A DNA stretch of 5,576 nt from Chloroflexota bacterium. Its GTDB lineage: Bacteria; Chloroflexota; Dehalococcoidia; GIF9; AB-539-J10. The notes beneath the pieces were generated by a model. It saw only the letters and a list, made by a program, of their open reading frames with translations, was not told the DNA's origin and searched no databases. A program made the position numbers and the translations under genes. The stretch is from the NCBI GenBank assembly GCA_015222255.1, contig JADFUX010000041.1:1-5576 (forward strand), in the 5' to 3' direction. Positions 5,572-5,576 of the stretch are shown here, in pieces (within the stretch, counting starts at the first letter, position 1; every line of letters starts with the position of its first letter).

Positions 5572-5576
5572 ATGGT
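5572..5576 (+). CDS. Start of a new gene cut off by the window edge
   Basis: Only ATG and two further bases are present, so nothing can be said about the product. The call rests on the strong ribosome binding site and the candidate promoter just upstream. Confidence 0.5.

Overview
The window comes from an anaerobic bacterium, or less likely an archaeon, that carries the Wood-Ljungdahl (reductive acetyl-CoA) pathway. The evidence is a corrinoid iron-sulfur protein large subunit (AcsC), two CooC/AcsF-type nickel-insertion ATPases, and a NuoE/NuoF-type flavin-iron-sulfur pair of the sort found in strict anaerobes. Base composition looks fairly balanced and AGA/AGG arginine codons are common. The phylum cannot be fixed from this sequence; acetogenic Firmicutes, Chloroflexota and other anaerobic lineages all fit.

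Layout: every gene reads left to right. Positions 1-1062 are the 3' part of acsC, whose start lies left of the window. A nuoE-like gene (1069-1611) and a long nuoF/hydB-like gene (1624-3555) follow with gaps of 6 and 12 bases. The first cooC-like ATPase (3556-4320) starts directly after the nuoF stop codon. After 181 noncoding bases comes a second cooC-like gene, best started at 4502 (4502-5281). The last ~295 bases hold no convincing complete gene. They do contain a good sigma70-like promoter with an extended -10 (5493-5522) and a strong ribosome binding site (5557-5564) leading to an ATG at 5572, so a new transcription unit appears to begin at the right edge.

How the genes fit together: AcsC carries the methyl group on cobalamin from methyl-tetrahydrofolate to acetyl-CoA synthase. 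The CooC-like ATPases probably load nickel into CO dehydrogenase and/or acetyl-CoA synthase. The NuoE/NuoF pair is an NAD(P)H-oxidising or -reducing module that feeds a catalytic partner not present in the window. Tight spacing suggests acsC-nuoE-nuoF-cooC are co-transcribed, tying a pyridine-nucleotide electron module to the acetyl-CoA pathway.

The points most worth a second look are: this NADH module in an acs locus with no visible partner enzyme; the tandem CooC pair (about 57% identical by hand alignment), both with Arg where the deviant Walker A motif normally has its signature Lys; and a non-standard C-x3-C-x2-C-x3-C ferredoxin motif in the NuoF C-terminus.
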